Shown here: one piece after another, positions 1 to 8,662 of the stretch | Layout: each line of letters starts with the position of its first letter | Position numbering within the stretch: position 1 is the first letter of the stretch | From: Desulfocucumis palustris | GTDB taxonomy: Bacteria; Bacillota; Desulfotomaculia; Desulfotomaculales; Desulfocucumaceae | DNA: 64,000 nt | Assembly: GCF_002933875.1 (NCBI RefSeq) | Contig: NZ_BFAV01000130.1 | Coordinates: 55,082-119,081 of the forward strand | Reading direction: 5' to 3' | Made by a program: the position numbers and the translations under genes | Notes under the pieces: model-generated | The model's database searches: none | What the model saw: only the letters and a program-made list of their open reading frames with translations | Told to the model about the DNA's origin: nothing

Positions 1-185
1 CAACCGCCGCCGGTCTTAACGGCGGAACCGCCGCAACTTCCCACTTTAACGGAACAGGCCGATATTAACTGCTCCACCCGGGGGCTGCCGCATTTCTGAC
101 AGGTTACCTTGTCACGGTCGCTGATGGCCACCATCACGGTAAACCTTTGCCCGCATTTTTTGCAGCGGTAGTCATATATGGGCAT
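1..185 (-). CDS. FmdB-family zinc-ribbon protein (3' end outside window)
   Basis: The reading frame starts at ATG 183-185 on the minus strand and runs off the left edge, so only about 61 residues are visible. The N-terminus MPIYDYRCKKCG, a second CxxC pair (CQKCGS) about 25 residues later, and a following Gly/Ser/Cys-rich stretch match the FmdB/CxxC_CXXC_SSSS regulatory zinc-ribbon family. Members are small proteins of poorly known role, named after a putative formylmethanofuran dehydrogenase regulator. A GGAGGTG site lies about 10 bases upstream of the ATG. It follows the ferredoxin gene by 18 bases, so the two are probably co-transcribed. The family assignment is firm; the function is not known. 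Confidence 0.8.
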   Translation of the reverse strand, partial: MPIYDYRCKKCGQRFTVMVAISDRDKVTCQKCGSPRVEQLISACSVKVGSCGGSAVKTGGG

Positions 186-203
186 AAAAAATTTACACCT
201 CCA

Positions 204-377
204 TCATCCGCCGGTTATGGCCCCGTTGGGGCATATAAAGATGCATTCCTCGCAGTCGTCACACAGTTCTATGTCCACCCGGGCCCTTTTCAGCAATACT
301 ATAATTGCTTTTTTAGGGCATATTTCGGCACACGCCCCGCAGCCCAGGCAGAGTTCCGGCACCACATACGCTGGCAT
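204..377 (-). CDS. 2[4Fe-4S] ferredoxin-like protein
   Basis: A 57-residue protein with two CxxCxxCxxxC(P) motifs (CLGCGACAEICP and CDDCEECIFICP), each able to bind one [4Fe-4S] cluster. It is a small bacterial-type ferredoxin, so a low-potential electron carrier in the cytoplasm. The ATG at 375-377 is preferred over one six codons upstream because GCGGAGG sits six bases before it. The spacer between the two motifs is slightly long and the second motif is acidic, unlike clostridial ferredoxin, so a dedicated partner is possible. It is followed closely by the FmdB-like gene. Confidence 0.85.
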   Translation of the reverse strand: MPAYVVPELCLGCGACAEICPKKAIIVLLKRARVDIELCDDCEECIFICPNGAITGG

Positions 378-434
378 TGTAACCTCCGCAGCCATAATAC
401 ACTTTTCACCGGATTCGTGTAAATACGGAACCGG

Positions 435-1202
435 TTAGCTTAATTCTGATTTTTTAAATAACTGTATAAAATTAAGAACAAACTGCAGTTCCTTTTCATT
501 GAGGTTGCAAATCAGATTCAATACAGCCTGTACATTGGGGTGCATTAGCAACTCCCTCAGTTCCGGGTTCATCAGGCTTAACATCTGGTCCACCGCGCCG
601 GGTTCCATAATAAAATAACACGGGGACACCCCCATAACCTCAGCCAGTTTTTCAAGGGTTTTAAGCGACGGCTGGACTTTGCCCTGCTCTATTTGACCGA
701 TTAATCCGGCGGTAACCCCTGCCAGGTTGGCAAGCTGGGCCTGGGTAAGCCCGTATTCTTCCCTCAGGGCTTTAAGCTTGTGGCCCAGGGACCCTTCGTG
801 CCCCATCACCGCGGACGGATGCACGCCCAGTCCCTCGGCAATCCTTTTCAGGGTGTTGAGCGCCGGATAGACTGTGCCGCGTTCTATTTCGCTCAGGTAT
901 GACAGTGAAATGCCCGCTTTAACCGCCAGATCCTGCAGGGAGAGATTCTTTTCCCCGCGCATGAGGCGGATTTTATCCCCCAGGGAGAGTCCGGTGTCTA
1001 TCACATCGCCCTCTATAAGCTGCGCCTTTGACACATTAAGGGCAGAGGCCAGCTTGTCTATGGTTTTCAATGAAGGGCGCTTTGAGCCTCTTTCAATTTC
1101 GCTGAGATAGGATAGAGACAGGCTTGCCCGGCGTGCCAGATCCTGCAGCGTATAGCCGCGTTCTTCACGCATGGCGCGGATTTGGTCACCTTTAACAATC
1201 AT
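435..1202 (-). CDS. XRE-family regulator with three tandem HTH domains
   Basis: A 255-residue protein made of three consecutive Cro/CI (HTH_3) domains at about residues 5-63, 72-130 and 137-197, followed by a helical tail of about 55 residues. Each repeat shows the family pattern LxxxR...LsxxxLAxxAgvs...ixxiErGxxxPslxtLxklA. Repeats 1 and 2 share the segment SLSYLSEIERG exactly, indicating recent internal duplication; repeat 3 is more divergent. Most XRE proteins have one HTH, so this one may bind an extended or multipartite operator. It probably has its own promoter (see 1239-1267). No target gene can be named from sequence. Confidence 0.85.
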   Translation of the reverse strand: MIVKGDQIRAMREERGYTLQDLARRASLSLSYLSEIERGSKRPSLKTIDKLASALNVSKAQLIEGDVIDTGLSLGDKIRLMRGEKNLSLQDLAVKAGISLSYLSEIERGTVYPALNTLKRIAEGLGVHPSAVMGHEGSLGHKLKALREEYGLTQAQLANLAGVTAGLIGQIEQGKVQPSLKTLEKLAEVMGVSPCYFIMEPGAVDQMLSLMNPELRELLMHPNVQAVLNLICNLNEKELQFVLNFIQLFKKSELS

Positions 1203-1238
1203 ATCTCACACTGCCTCCCGGCTTAAAAATATAATATT

Positions 1239-1267
1239 ATCCTACTATACTTTCCCTAGGCAGTCAA
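1239..1267 (-). promoter_or_regulatory. Sigma-A type promoter of the triple-HTH regulator
   Basis: On the minus strand TTGACT (1262-1267) and TAGGAT (1239-1244) are separated by 17 bases, 37 bases upstream of the regulator's start codon. It is a prediction from consensus only. Confidence 0.5.
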
Positions 1268-1327
1268 TCAAAGACGATATATTTTTAATTCTCAGCGAAA
1301 TAATTCTAAATTTTCATTAATTATTGC

Positions 1328-3022
1328 TTAATGTTTTAGTAGCATTATTTCCCGGGCGATTTCCCTGAACAGTGGCGCGGCGGTTTCCCCGCCGCTCTTT
1401 CCGTTTCTAACCAGCACGGTGATAATATATTGAGGATTTTCCTTTGGAACATAGCCGGAAAACCAGGCATTGACCGGGCCTCCCCCGTAACCCAGCTGGG
1501 CCGAGCCGGTTTTGCCCGCGCTGCCGACTCCCGGCACATAGGCTTCCCGCCCCACCCCTTCGGTTGTCACCATGCCCAGCAGCTTTAAAAGCCTTGCGGC
1601 GGTATCCGGAGAAACCGCCCTTACCCCTTCACCCGGGGGAAACTGTTTTTCCAGTCCCGGGCCTGAAATACCGCTTACCAGCCTGGGCTGCCGGTATACA
1701 CCGCCATTGACCATTGTGTTGAGCATGGCTGAAATCTGCACCGGGGTGGCCAGCACCGGACCCTGCCCCACGCTGCTGTTAACCAGATTGTATTTGGCGG
1801 CAATAAGCCTAAAATCCTGCTGGTTTTTACGGGGCAGGGGGTAGCCTGTTATTTCCTGGTTGTTCAGCCCCAGCCGCCCGGCGTACTCTATTATTTTGGC
1901 GGCCCCCAGTTTTAACCCCAGCCTGGCGAAGGCGGGGTTGCAGGATTCCGCGAAGGCCCTGGCGAAGGTGATTTCACCATGTCCCGGGTGCCAGCAGGAT
2001 ATAAGCCTGTCTTCACGCCCGGCGCAGTAAAAGAGTGTGTCTTCTGAAACCAGTCCTTCCTCCAGGGCGGCAGCGGCCACCACCACCTTAAAAATTGAAC
2101 CCGGCTGAAACAGGTCCGTGCACTGGTCCAGAAAGGCGTCGTTGTTGCCGCCCAGATAGTCTTCAATTTTACCCGGGGCCGGGTTGTAGGCGGGCCTGCT
2201 GGCCATGGCCAGCAGGTCCCCGCCGGGAGCCATAACCACCACCGCGCCCATTTCCACCTCCCGGTCCATGATTTCCTCCACCTTGGACTGAATGGCGGCG
2301 TCCAGGGTGGTAATCACATTGCCCCGGGAAGGATCGGCCCCGTTGGTATTGACTTCCAGGGGCAGGCCGGGCAGGGCTTTGCCTGAGGCATCCAGGAATA
2401 GCCTGGCGCTGGCGGCGGGGCTGTCTCCCTTCAATACCTGTTCATAATACATTTCCAGACCCTGGCGGCCAACCCAGTCACTTAAGCTGTAACTCCTGCC
2501 GGTCAGCCGGGCCAGTTTTTCCCTTTCCGCATTATCACGCACCCGGCCCAGATGCCCCACCACCTGGGTGGCCAGAGGCCTCACTCCATAGCGGAAATGC
2601 GCGGGAACCACCGTCACGCCTTCCCAGCCCTGCTGTTTTACGGCCAAAGCCTGCCCGGCATCCAGGGGATAGGAAAGCAGCCCGGGCCCGGAGGAAATTT
2701 TCTTCCTGATTTCCCCGGCATCCACCCGCAGAATTGAGGCCAGGCCGGTTGAAACCAGAGCCTTATCCTCCACCAGCCGGGGAAACACCACCACCCGGTT
2801 GGCGTTATGAGAGCCGGTTAAAGAATTATAATTCCTGTCCAGAATCATCCCCCGGCTGAAATCCTCCAGGACAACCTTTTCCGTTTCCCTCTCCAGGGCC
2901 TGGCGGGCATAGATTTCACCCCTGGCGATTTGAAGGTAGCCCAGCCGGGCGGTAAGCATCAATAAGAAAAGGGCCAGCAGTGAAAAGATCCACACCAGCC
3001 TCTTGGATATAATTATGTCCAT
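1328..3022 (-). CDS. Class B penicillin-binding protein (peptidoglycan transpeptidase)
   Basis: A 564-residue membrane-anchored D,D-transpeptidase that cross-links peptidoglycan outside the membrane. One N-terminal membrane segment (about residues 8-30) precedes a non-catalytic domain and a transpeptidase domain containing all three active-site motifs: SIFK with the acylated Ser near 309, SCN near 360 and KTGS near 504. The NAWFSGY segment after KTG is typical of FtsI/SpoVD/PBP2-type enzymes. There is no PASTA domain. The ATG at 3020-3022 is chosen because AAGGA lies nine bases upstream; a TTG three codons earlier is the alternative. It may serve elongation, division or sporulation; the sequence does not decide which. 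Confidence 0.9.
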   Translation of the reverse strand: MDIIISKRLVWIFSLLALFLLMLTARLGYLQIARGEIYARQALERETEKVVLEDFSRGMILDRNYNSLTGSHNANRVVVFPRLVEDKALVSTGLASILRVDAGEIRKKISSGPGLLSYPLDAGQALAVKQQGWEGVTVVPAHFRYGVRPLATQVVGHLGRVRDNAEREKLARLTGRSYSLSDWVGRQGLEMYYEQVLKGDSPAASARLFLDASGKALPGLPLEVNTNGADPSRGNVITTLDAAIQSKVEEIMDREVEMGAVVVMAPGGDLLAMASRPAYNPAPGKIEDYLGGNNDAFLDQCTDLFQPGSIFKVVVAAAALEEGLVSEDTLFYCAGREDRLISCWHPGHGEITFARAFAESCNPAFARLGLKLGAAKIIEYAGRLGLNNQEITGYPLPRKNQQDFRLIAAKYNLVNSSVGQGPVLATPVQISAMLNTMVNGGVYRQPRLVSGISGPGLEKQFPPGEGVRAVSPDTAARLLKLLGMVTTEGVGREAYVPGVGSAGKTGSAQLGYGGGPVNAWFSGYVPKENPQYIITVLVRNGKSGGETAAPLFREIAREIMLLKH

Positions 3023-3098
3023 TAAATCCAATCCTTCCAGGATCAGCCATTTATAAACAGCTTGGCCGGAAAGAACGGATTATATACAATTTTTTTGT

Positions 3099-4340
3099 CT
3101 AACCGGTTTGTTCTCTTCGCCTTAACAGGCTGCCAGGTTCCAATGGAAAGGGTACCGGCAGCAGCACCTTTTGACAGGGGTGGGGGGCGTTTTCAATCTC
3201 CCCGCCCTCTCCGTCATACATTTTCTCCACTTTGAATATACCCTGGGGTTTTCCCGGGGGAGCCAGCACCTCCAGGGTCTCACCCACCGCAAAGCGGTTG
3301 CGCTGCTGAACCTCGACCACACCTGAAACCCGGTGGTAATTCTCCACGGTCCCCACGAAGGTGTACTGCCGGCGGTATATTTTATCCAGGTGGCCCTGCC
3401 CCTCAGACCCGACGGGCCCGGATATGAATCCGGTGGTATAATCCCTGTTGCTTACCTTGCCCAGTTCCTCCCACCAGGCGGGATCGGCGCGGTACCCTTC
3501 AGGGTCCGCCATGAAGCGGTCGATGGCCTGCCGGTAAACCTTCACCACCGTGGCCACGTAATGAACCCCTTTAACCCGCCCTTCAATCTTGAGGCTGCCC
3601 ACACCGGCCCGGATTAGCTCCGGAAGGTAATCCAGCAGGCACAGGTCCCGGGAGCTTAATATATAAGTCCCGCGTTTGTCCTCCCCCACGGGAAAATACT
3701 GCCCCGGCCTTTTTTCCTCCTGCAGGGCGTAACGCCAGCGGCAGGCCTGGGCGCAATCCCCCAGGTTGGCGTCCCGGCCGGTCATGTAATTACTGAGCAG
3801 ACACCTGCCGGAATAAGATATGCACATGGCGCCGTGCACGAAAACCTCCAACTCCAGTGCCACCGACTCCCGGATGCCGGCTATTTCCTCCAGGGAAAGT
3901 TCCCTGGCCAGCACCAGCCGCCGGGCACCGATAGATTCCCAGAAGGCGGCCGAGGCCCGGTTGGTTATGTTGGCCTGGGTGCTGACATGCACCGGCAGTT
4001 CCGGGACCTCCTTTCTGGCCACGGAAAAAACCCCGGGATCAGCCACGATTATCCCGTCAACATTAATATCCCTTAACTCCCCCAGGTATCCGGGAAGGTT
4101 ATCCAGGTCCCTGTTATGGGCAAATATATTTACAGTTACATAAACCTTTACCCCCCGGGCATGGGCAAATTCCACAGCCCTCCTCATCCCGTCGGGGTCG
4201 AAGTTTTCCGCCCCCATGCGCAGGCCGAAACTCTTTCCTCCCAGATAAACCGCATCGGCGCCGTAAACCACGGCGGCCTTCAGCTTTTCCATGTCGCCGG
4301 CCGGGGCCAGCAGCTCGGGCCTTTTCAAAAACGTCACCAT
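3099..4340 (-). CDS. U32 family peptidase / tRNA hydroxylation protein (TrhP-like)
   Basis: About 413 residues of the U32 collagenase-like family. It opens with RPELLAPAGD, followed by the YGADAVYLGG segment, and carries the U32 signature around EVFVHGAMC...SGRC..S with the following CAQACRWRY cysteines. In Bacillus and E. coli, members next to mltG act in 5-hydroxyuridine formation on tRNA (TrhP) or rRNA (RlhA), with the cysteines probably binding an Fe-S cluster. That is family knowledge, not shown here. It lies about 110 bases downstream of mltG, a conserved Firmicute arrangement. The start is uncertain: a GTG at 4397 has no ribosome site, while the ATG at 4338-4340 fits the family N-terminus. 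Confidence 0.85.
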   Translation of the reverse strand: MVTFLKRPELLAPAGDMEKLKAAVVYGADAVYLGGKSFGLRMGAENFDPDGMRRAVEFAHARGVKVYVTVNIFAHNRDLDNLPGYLGELRDINVDGIIVADPGVFSVARKEVPELPVHVSTQANITNRASAAFWESIGARRLVLARELSLEEIAGIRESVALELEVFVHGAMCISYSGRCLLSNYMTGRDANLGDCAQACRWRYALQEEKRPGQYFPVGEDKRGTYILSSRDLCLLDYLPELIRAGVGSLKIEGRVKGVHYVATVVKVYRQAIDRFMADPEGYRADPAWWEELGKVSNRDYTTGFISGPVGSEGQGHLDKIYRRQYTFVGTVENYHRVSGVVEVQQRNRFAVGETLEVLAPPGKPQGIFKVEKMYDGEGGEIENAPHPCQKVLLPVPFPLEPGSLLRRREQTG

Positions 4341-4452
4341 CCCGTGGAAGACTAATGCAAAAACCTTTATAACAGGGTCTTTTCCAATACCGGGCACCGG
4401 TTATAAGCGTGCTGCCCAGTAAAAAAGCAAAGTGTTCATACTTTGCTTTACC

Positions 4453-5496
4453 TTATTTAATATATTTGGCCTTGTTGGCATTATGCTCGGCCAGGGTTTT
4501 GGAGAAGACATGGGTTCCATCCGGCCTGGCCACGTAGTACAGATAATCAGTTGTTTCCGGATGGACCGCCGCCAACAGGGAAGCCTCCCCGGGAAAGGAA
4601 ATGGGTCCAGGGGGAAGCCCGTAGTACTTGTAAGTGTTATACGGTGAATCGGTTTCAAGATCCTTGTAATATATTTTATCCCTGTGGCCACCCAGGGCAT
4701 ACTCCACAGTGGCGTCAATCTGAAGTTTCATTCCCCGGTGCAGCCGGTTTAGCATGACTCCCGCGATCAGAGGCCGCTCCCTGTCCACCCGGGCTTCCCT
4801 TTCCACCATGGAGGCCAGGGTAACCCCCTGGTGAAGGCTCAGCCCCAGCAGGGCCGTATGCTCGGAGAAATTAATTTTCACCAGCTCATCGTTAAAGCGT
4901 TTGAGCATCATTTCTATTATTTCTTTTTCAGTGGTTTCGCTGCCTATATGGTATGTATCGGGAAAAAGATAGCCCTCCAGGCGCCGGCTGTTCCGGGGAA
5001 TCCCCTCTAAAAAGGAATAGCCGAAATCCCCCTGGAAAACCAGGCGGGTGAATTCTTCCCTTTGGATCAAACCCCGCTGGGACAGCATGTCCACCAACTG
5101 GCGAAAGTCATACCCCTCCGGCACCGTAAAGGCTATTTTATCCGGCGGGCCGGCTACCAGCGCGGTGGCGATTTCCTCCAGGGGCTGGGCAGGATTAAAT
5201 ATATATTTACCCGGCTTTAACTTGCCGGTTATACCCCTGTACCTGGCATACAGTTTAAATACCTCGGGCCCCCTGGTAAGACCGGCCTGGTACAGTTTTT
5301 GACTGATATACTCACCGGAGGCGTTGGGAGGAATGTCTAAAATCACCTCATTACCCTTTTGGGAGGGGTCCACCGGTGTGATCAGCGCGTTGAAATACAG
5401 TTTTGCCAGTAAGGCCGTTCCCACCAGCAGGACAAGGGCCAGCAGGACCAGCACCTTCAGGCGTCTCCGGCCGGCAGGATAAATATGACTTTTCAT
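4453..5496 (-). CDS. mltG: Endolytic murein transglycosylase MltG
   Basis: A 347-residue YceG/MltG protein that cleaves nascent glycan strands at the membrane and sets chain length. A single N-terminal membrane helix (about residues 10-32) is followed by a LysM-like region and the YceG domain. The MVEREA segment (about 230-235) contains the catalytic Glu, and LNRL...GMKLQIDATVEYAL and SPYNTY...GLPPGPIS are the characteristic motifs. Length is normal for Firmicutes. It precedes the U32 gene and is separated from the upstream GTPase gene by a long palindrome. Confidence 0.95.
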   Translation of the reverse strand: MKSHIYPAGRRRLKVLVLLALVLLVGTALLAKLYFNALITPVDPSQKGNEVILDIPPNASGEYISQKLYQAGLTRGPEVFKLYARYRGITGKLKPGKYIFNPAQPLEEIATALVAGPPDKIAFTVPEGYDFRQLVDMLSQRGLIQREEFTRLVFQGDFGYSFLEGIPRNSRRLEGYLFPDTYHIGSETTEKEIIEMMLKRFNDELVKINFSEHTALLGLSLHQGVTLASMVEREARVDRERPLIAGVMLNRLHRGMKLQIDATVEYALGGHRDKIYYKDLETDSPYNTYKYYGLPPGPISFPGEASLLAAVHPETTDYLYYVARPDGTHVFSKTLAEHNANKAKYIK

Positions 5497-5559
5497 CTAT
5501 ACTCCATGTCGACATTTTTTATAATTATACCATCCTTTTTCTTTTTCTTACAACCTAAG

Positions 5560-5619
5560 TGGGGTCAGGCTTTAGCTTGTTACTTTCCGCGGAAAGTAAC
5601 AAAGTAAAGCCTGACCCCA
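5560..5619. repeat. 60-bp palindromic element with GGGGTCAGGC ends
   Basis: The arms TGGGGTCAGGCTTTA and its complement enclose GTTACTTTCC-GC-GGAAAGTAAC, with only a small mismatch between. The result is a near-perfect 60-bp inverted repeat between mltG and the GTPase gene. The same outer arm (GGGGTCAGGC) recurs at 14952-15021 with an unrelated interior, so this is a dispersed REP/MITE-like family and not an ordinary terminator. Confidence 0.8.
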
Positions 5620-5623
5620 ATCA

Positions 5624-6379
5624 TTAGACAGTTCCCTTTTCCTTTGATATGACCACCTTGGCCTGAGGCTGGGCGTTGTCCAGCAGGAATACCGGTTCGT
5701 TAAGCCTCTTTACCACCTCTTCCAGCACCAGTTCCATATGTATTCCCTGGGTGGCCACCGCCGGTATGATTGGCTTGTGCCTGTATATTCTCTGCAGCAG
5801 CTTGATGGTGGTGTTGGACACGTCCCTGGGAGTTTCGTCTATCTTGGTAACCACAATTATATCCGCCTCATCCAGCAGTATGCTGCCCTGCTCCATAATT
5901 ATCTCGCCCTTTATTCCCGCCGGTATCACACTTACCAGAATGTCGGCCAGATTTCTGCATTCAGCCGATTTATAGCCGTCGTTAATCCCCACCGCCTCTA
6001 TCAGGACCACATCGGGAAGCGTTGAAATGTCGGGTATATCCCGCTGGGAAAGATTGCCCAATTCCAGCACCGAACGGACTTTGTTCAACTCCTCCAAGGC
6101 CCTCCTGGCATGCTGTATCAGCCTGTTCTTCTCCTGAATCTGGTTGACATGGCTCCTGATAACCCGTTCAACATCCGACACCACGTCCATTCCCGGCTCC
6201 GGAACGGCCACGGTAAGATAGGTAACGTCTATACCCTTGTGCAAATAAGGTTTTTCATCCTGTATGCCGGAGCCCACAGCCAGGGGCTGATACTCCTTGG
6301 CCTTCAGGCCGCGGTACAATTCCCCCACAATGGTTGATTTGCCGCTGTCATTTCGCCCGGCAATGACTATTTTTTTCAT
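5624..6379 (-). CDS. P-loop GTPase of the SIMIBI (HypB/UreG/MeaB-like) type
   Basis: About 251 residues. The P-loop GRNDSGKST at residues 8-16 immediately follows the start, and TKID is a G4 (guanine-specificity) motif around residue 175. The PDVVLIEAVG segment resembles the Walker B/G3 region of SIMIBI GTPases that load metals or protect cobalamin enzymes. No CXXC or His-rich metal site is seen, so a nickel-chaperone role is not supported. The ATG at 6377-6379 has AAAGGGGTG upstream; a longer reading to 6490 lacks a ribosome site and crosses the vanW-side terminator. The neighbours (MltG, VanW) give no functional clue, and its true partner is unknown. Confidence 0.65.
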   Translation of the reverse strand: MKKIVIAGRNDSGKSTIVGELYRGLKAKEYQPLAVGSGIQDEKPYLHKGIDVTYLTVAVPEPGMDVVSDVERVIRSHVNQIQEKNRLIQHARRALEELNKVRSVLELGNLSQRDIPDISTLPDVVLIEAVGINDGYKSAECRNLADILVSVIPAGIKGEIIMEQGSILLDEADIIVVTKIDETPRDVSNTTIKLLQRIYRHKPIIPAVATQGIHMELVLEEVVKRLNEPVFLLDNAQPQAKVVISKEKGTV

Positions 6380-6461
6380 TAACGGCTTGCACCCCTTTCT
6401 ACCAAATAAACTATATTTAAAAAATATGTGGGATATGAAATTGATAGAATAAAAAGGGAAT

Positions 6462-6488
6462 AAAAAAAGAGAGCCCCTGGCTCTCTCC
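6462..6488 (-). terminator. Rho-independent terminator after the VanW gene
   Basis: On the minus strand the stem GAGAGCC/GGCTCTC (6469-6475 with 6479-6485) has a three-base loop and is followed by seven T residues. It lies 24 bases past the VanW stop codon. Confidence 0.85.
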
Positions 6489-6512
6489 AAAAAAGAAATG
6501 TCATAGTAGGGT

Positions 6513-8009
6513 TCACGCCCCCGACGGAGGAACGATACCTCCCTGGGGCGGGGGGGGTTCCTGACCGGCCCCGGCCTCCCCGGTTACCTGTTCGTTTTGC
6601 CCGTTTTTACGGCTGTCCGGACCGCTGCCGGGCGCTGTGCCGCCAGCCTGACGGACAGGTGAAACACTCTCACCCGTGCCCACCAGAACTATCTGGTTCT
6701 GGGGATTGTAAAGGCTGGCGGGCAGGGATTCCAGCCTGGATGCCCCGTTTTCCTCTATAATCCTGCTGGCGATTATTTTCGCCCCTTTTACCCCTTCTTT
6801 TTTAACCTTCTGGGTTCCCTTGGCCAGGGTGGGGTCCGGCTCGTAAACCACCTTGTAATCATATGTTTCAACGGTTTTTGTTTTAATGATTATATCTTTC
6901 CTGGCCTGGGAGTTGCCGTATATTTTTACGGTTACCTTGCCTCCGCCGGTATAAGTCTTTATGTACAAATATTTATCCGTATTATTTCTGAATACAAAAT
7001 CTATATAGTCATAAGCCACGGTGGCGTCCCTTCCCGCCGGAGCGTAAGCCACGGGCAGGGAGTGGTTTTTACGGGTAACCACCTCCAGGCCGGACATCAA
7101 TACCGCATTGTAAAGGGTTGTGCTGACCTGACAAACCCCTCCCCCGAGGCCGTCCACCAATTCGTTGTTAACAATGACTTTGGCGTTTTTGTAACCGGCC
7201 TCCGAACTCCTGGGGCCAACCACTTTGTTGAAAGAAGTTTCCTTGCCGGGAGGGACCAGCAAATTGTCCAGGGCGCCGGCAGCCACCCTTACGTTGAAGG
7301 CCCGGTCCGTTACCGAGGCGTCAAAACGGGTGGTATAGGAGCCAAGCAACGTATCCAGCCCGTATTCCCTCACTTCTTCAGTGGTTACGTCCGGCTGCGC
7401 CTTTTTCAGAGAGAGTTCCACCCTGGGGACCACACGGTTGTTTTCCAGCACGGACAGCAGGTCCCTGGCGGCCTTTTCCTTATCCACCAGCACCCCTTCC
7501 CGGCCTGGAATTATTTCAACCGTATCCGCTTTTGTGACGGCAAAACCCGCATCCACCGGCAAAATGATCAAATCGGCGGTTAAATTATCCAGCCCGTGGT
7601 CAAACATTTCCCTGTCCAGCTTAAGCACCGGAACCAGATCAACACCATTGGTCCTGATCCGGCTTTTCTCCCGCCAGTTGTCGATAAAAGAGCCTTCTTT
7701 CCCGACTTTTAGGGCTTTTTCCATTATTTTCTCAGCATCCAGGGAGACTCCCAGTGATGCCGGCGCTATCTGCCAGGCACGGTCCTGATACTCCAAAATT
7801 ACCGGGGTGGACAGGTAGTCTTTTTCCAGGGAGGCAATTTCTTTAATACCGCTCTCCCTCTCCAGCCCGGATAAATTCTGTCCTATAAAACTGACGCCCT
7901 CCAGCACCTTTTGCGAATCTGACGCCTGGGTTGCACCCATAAAAAATAAAAGCCCTGTTGCCAGAAACACTCCGATTAGCCCGCCGGTTATTGCTGTTTT
8001 GTACTTCAA
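6513..8009 (-). CDS. VanW family protein with peptidoglycan-binding and G5 domains
   Basis: A 498-residue exported protein. It has an N-terminal hydrophobic segment (about residues 7-27), a PG_binding_4-like region (about 60-215), and a VanW domain (about 225-360) with the conserved GGGVCQVSTTLYNAVL and NHS motifs. A G5 domain (about 365-440) and a Pro/Gly/Gln-rich, probably disordered, C-terminal tail follow. It is probably a surface protein binding or modifying peptidoglycan. VanW is named after a vancomycin-resistance cluster, but most members, like this one, are unrelated to resistance. The TTG start follows GGGAGGGAG. It is transcribed alone, with a terminator directly downstream. Confidence 0.9.
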   Translation of the reverse strand: MKYKTAITGGLIGVFLATGLLFFMGATQASDSQKVLEGVSFIGQNLSGLERESGIKEIASLEKDYLSTPVILEYQDRAWQIAPASLGVSLDAEKIMEKALKVGKEGSFIDNWREKSRIRTNGVDLVPVLKLDREMFDHGLDNLTADLIILPVDAGFAVTKADTVEIIPGREGVLVDKEKAARDLLSVLENNRVVPRVELSLKKAQPDVTTEEVREYGLDTLLGSYTTRFDASVTDRAFNVRVAAGALDNLLVPPGKETSFNKVVGPRSSEAGYKNAKVIVNNELVDGLGGGVCQVSTTLYNAVLMSGLEVVTRKNHSLPVAYAPAGRDATVAYDYIDFVFRNNTDKYLYIKTYTGGGKVTVKIYGNSQARKDIIIKTKTVETYDYKVVYEPDPTLAKGTQKVKKEGVKGAKIIASRIIEENGASRLESLPASLYNPQNQIVLVGTGESVSPVRQAGGTAPGSGPDSRKNGQNEQVTGEAGAGQEPPPPQGGIVPPSGA

Positions 8010-8125
8010 AGTAAAAACTCCCTCCCTGCTAACAAGAAGGACGCCCCGAATTCCGTCGATGTTCCGACAGCATGATAAATATTTTTAAAGCAGATTATGC
8101 TAAAAAACCCCGCACTTGATCGCAA

Positions 8126-8160
8126 TAAAAAAACCGGCGGGGATAATCCCCGGGCCGGTT
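8126..8160 (-). terminator. Rho-independent terminator after the DUF1292 gene
   Basis: On the minus strand AACCGGCCCGGGGA-TTA-TCCCCGCCGGTT forms a strong GC-rich stem with one bulge, followed by seven T residues. It begins about 26 bases past the DUF1292 stop. Confidence 0.85.
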
Positions 8161-8186
8161 AATCCGGTTACTGATATTATATCCCA

Positions 8187-8537
8187 TTATTCTTCCTGTG
8201 CAATCATTTCTTCCCAGGCATCGGCTACTTTTTCCCATTCCTCGTCATCTTCTATGTCCACCAGCAGTTCGTTGCCTTCCTCGTCCTTTTCGAACCTTAA
8301 TATGATAGCCTCGTCCGATTCCTCGTCCACAGGCAGCAGGATGGCATATTCAGTACCCTCCACCTCGAGAATATCTATTACTGTAAAGTTGCGTTCCTCG
8401 CCGTTCTCGTCGATAAGTGTAAGAACTTCATCCTCCCCGCCGTCACAGCTGCAGTCGTGATCGCACCCGCAATGGTGCCCGTCCACGTGGTCGCTGCCGG
8501 CACCGTTGCCCGGCTTGTTGTTGTCCTTGTCAGCCAA
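8187..8537 (-). CDS. DUF1292 family protein with a His/Cys-rich N-terminus
   Basis: A 116-residue, strongly acidic protein. Residues about 38-110 form the DUF1292 domain (YrzB-like; pattern LtLiDEnGeE..F.vid....g.eYail.P), a conserved Firmicute protein of unknown function usually encoded near ruvX and ireB, as here. The first 35 residues contain HVDGHHCGCDHDCSCDGG, with several His and Cys residues that look able to bind a metal; standard DUF1292 proteins lack this, so it may be a lineage-specific addition. The TTG start follows GAGGTGAG. Confidence 0.88.
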   Translation of the reverse strand: MADKDNNKPGNGAGSDHVDGHHCGCDHDCSCDGGEDEVLTLIDENGEERNFTVIDILEVEGTEYAILLPVDEESDEAIILRFEKDEEGNELLVDIEDDEEWEKVADAWEEMIAQEE

Positions 8538-8662
8538 TATAGCTCACCTCATAATCAAAAATTCAACCTATTCTATACCAGGAAAAGACAATTGTCAAGG
8601 AAATTGAATCATGGCAAGCAAAACAAAGCATTTTGCCAATAAGGCCGGTTGAAAACGGATAA

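Noticed and set aside
6513..8009. Vancomycin resistance gene
   Set aside because: The VanW domain alone is widespread in Firmicutes, and no vanH, vanA or vanX-like gene is present in the window.
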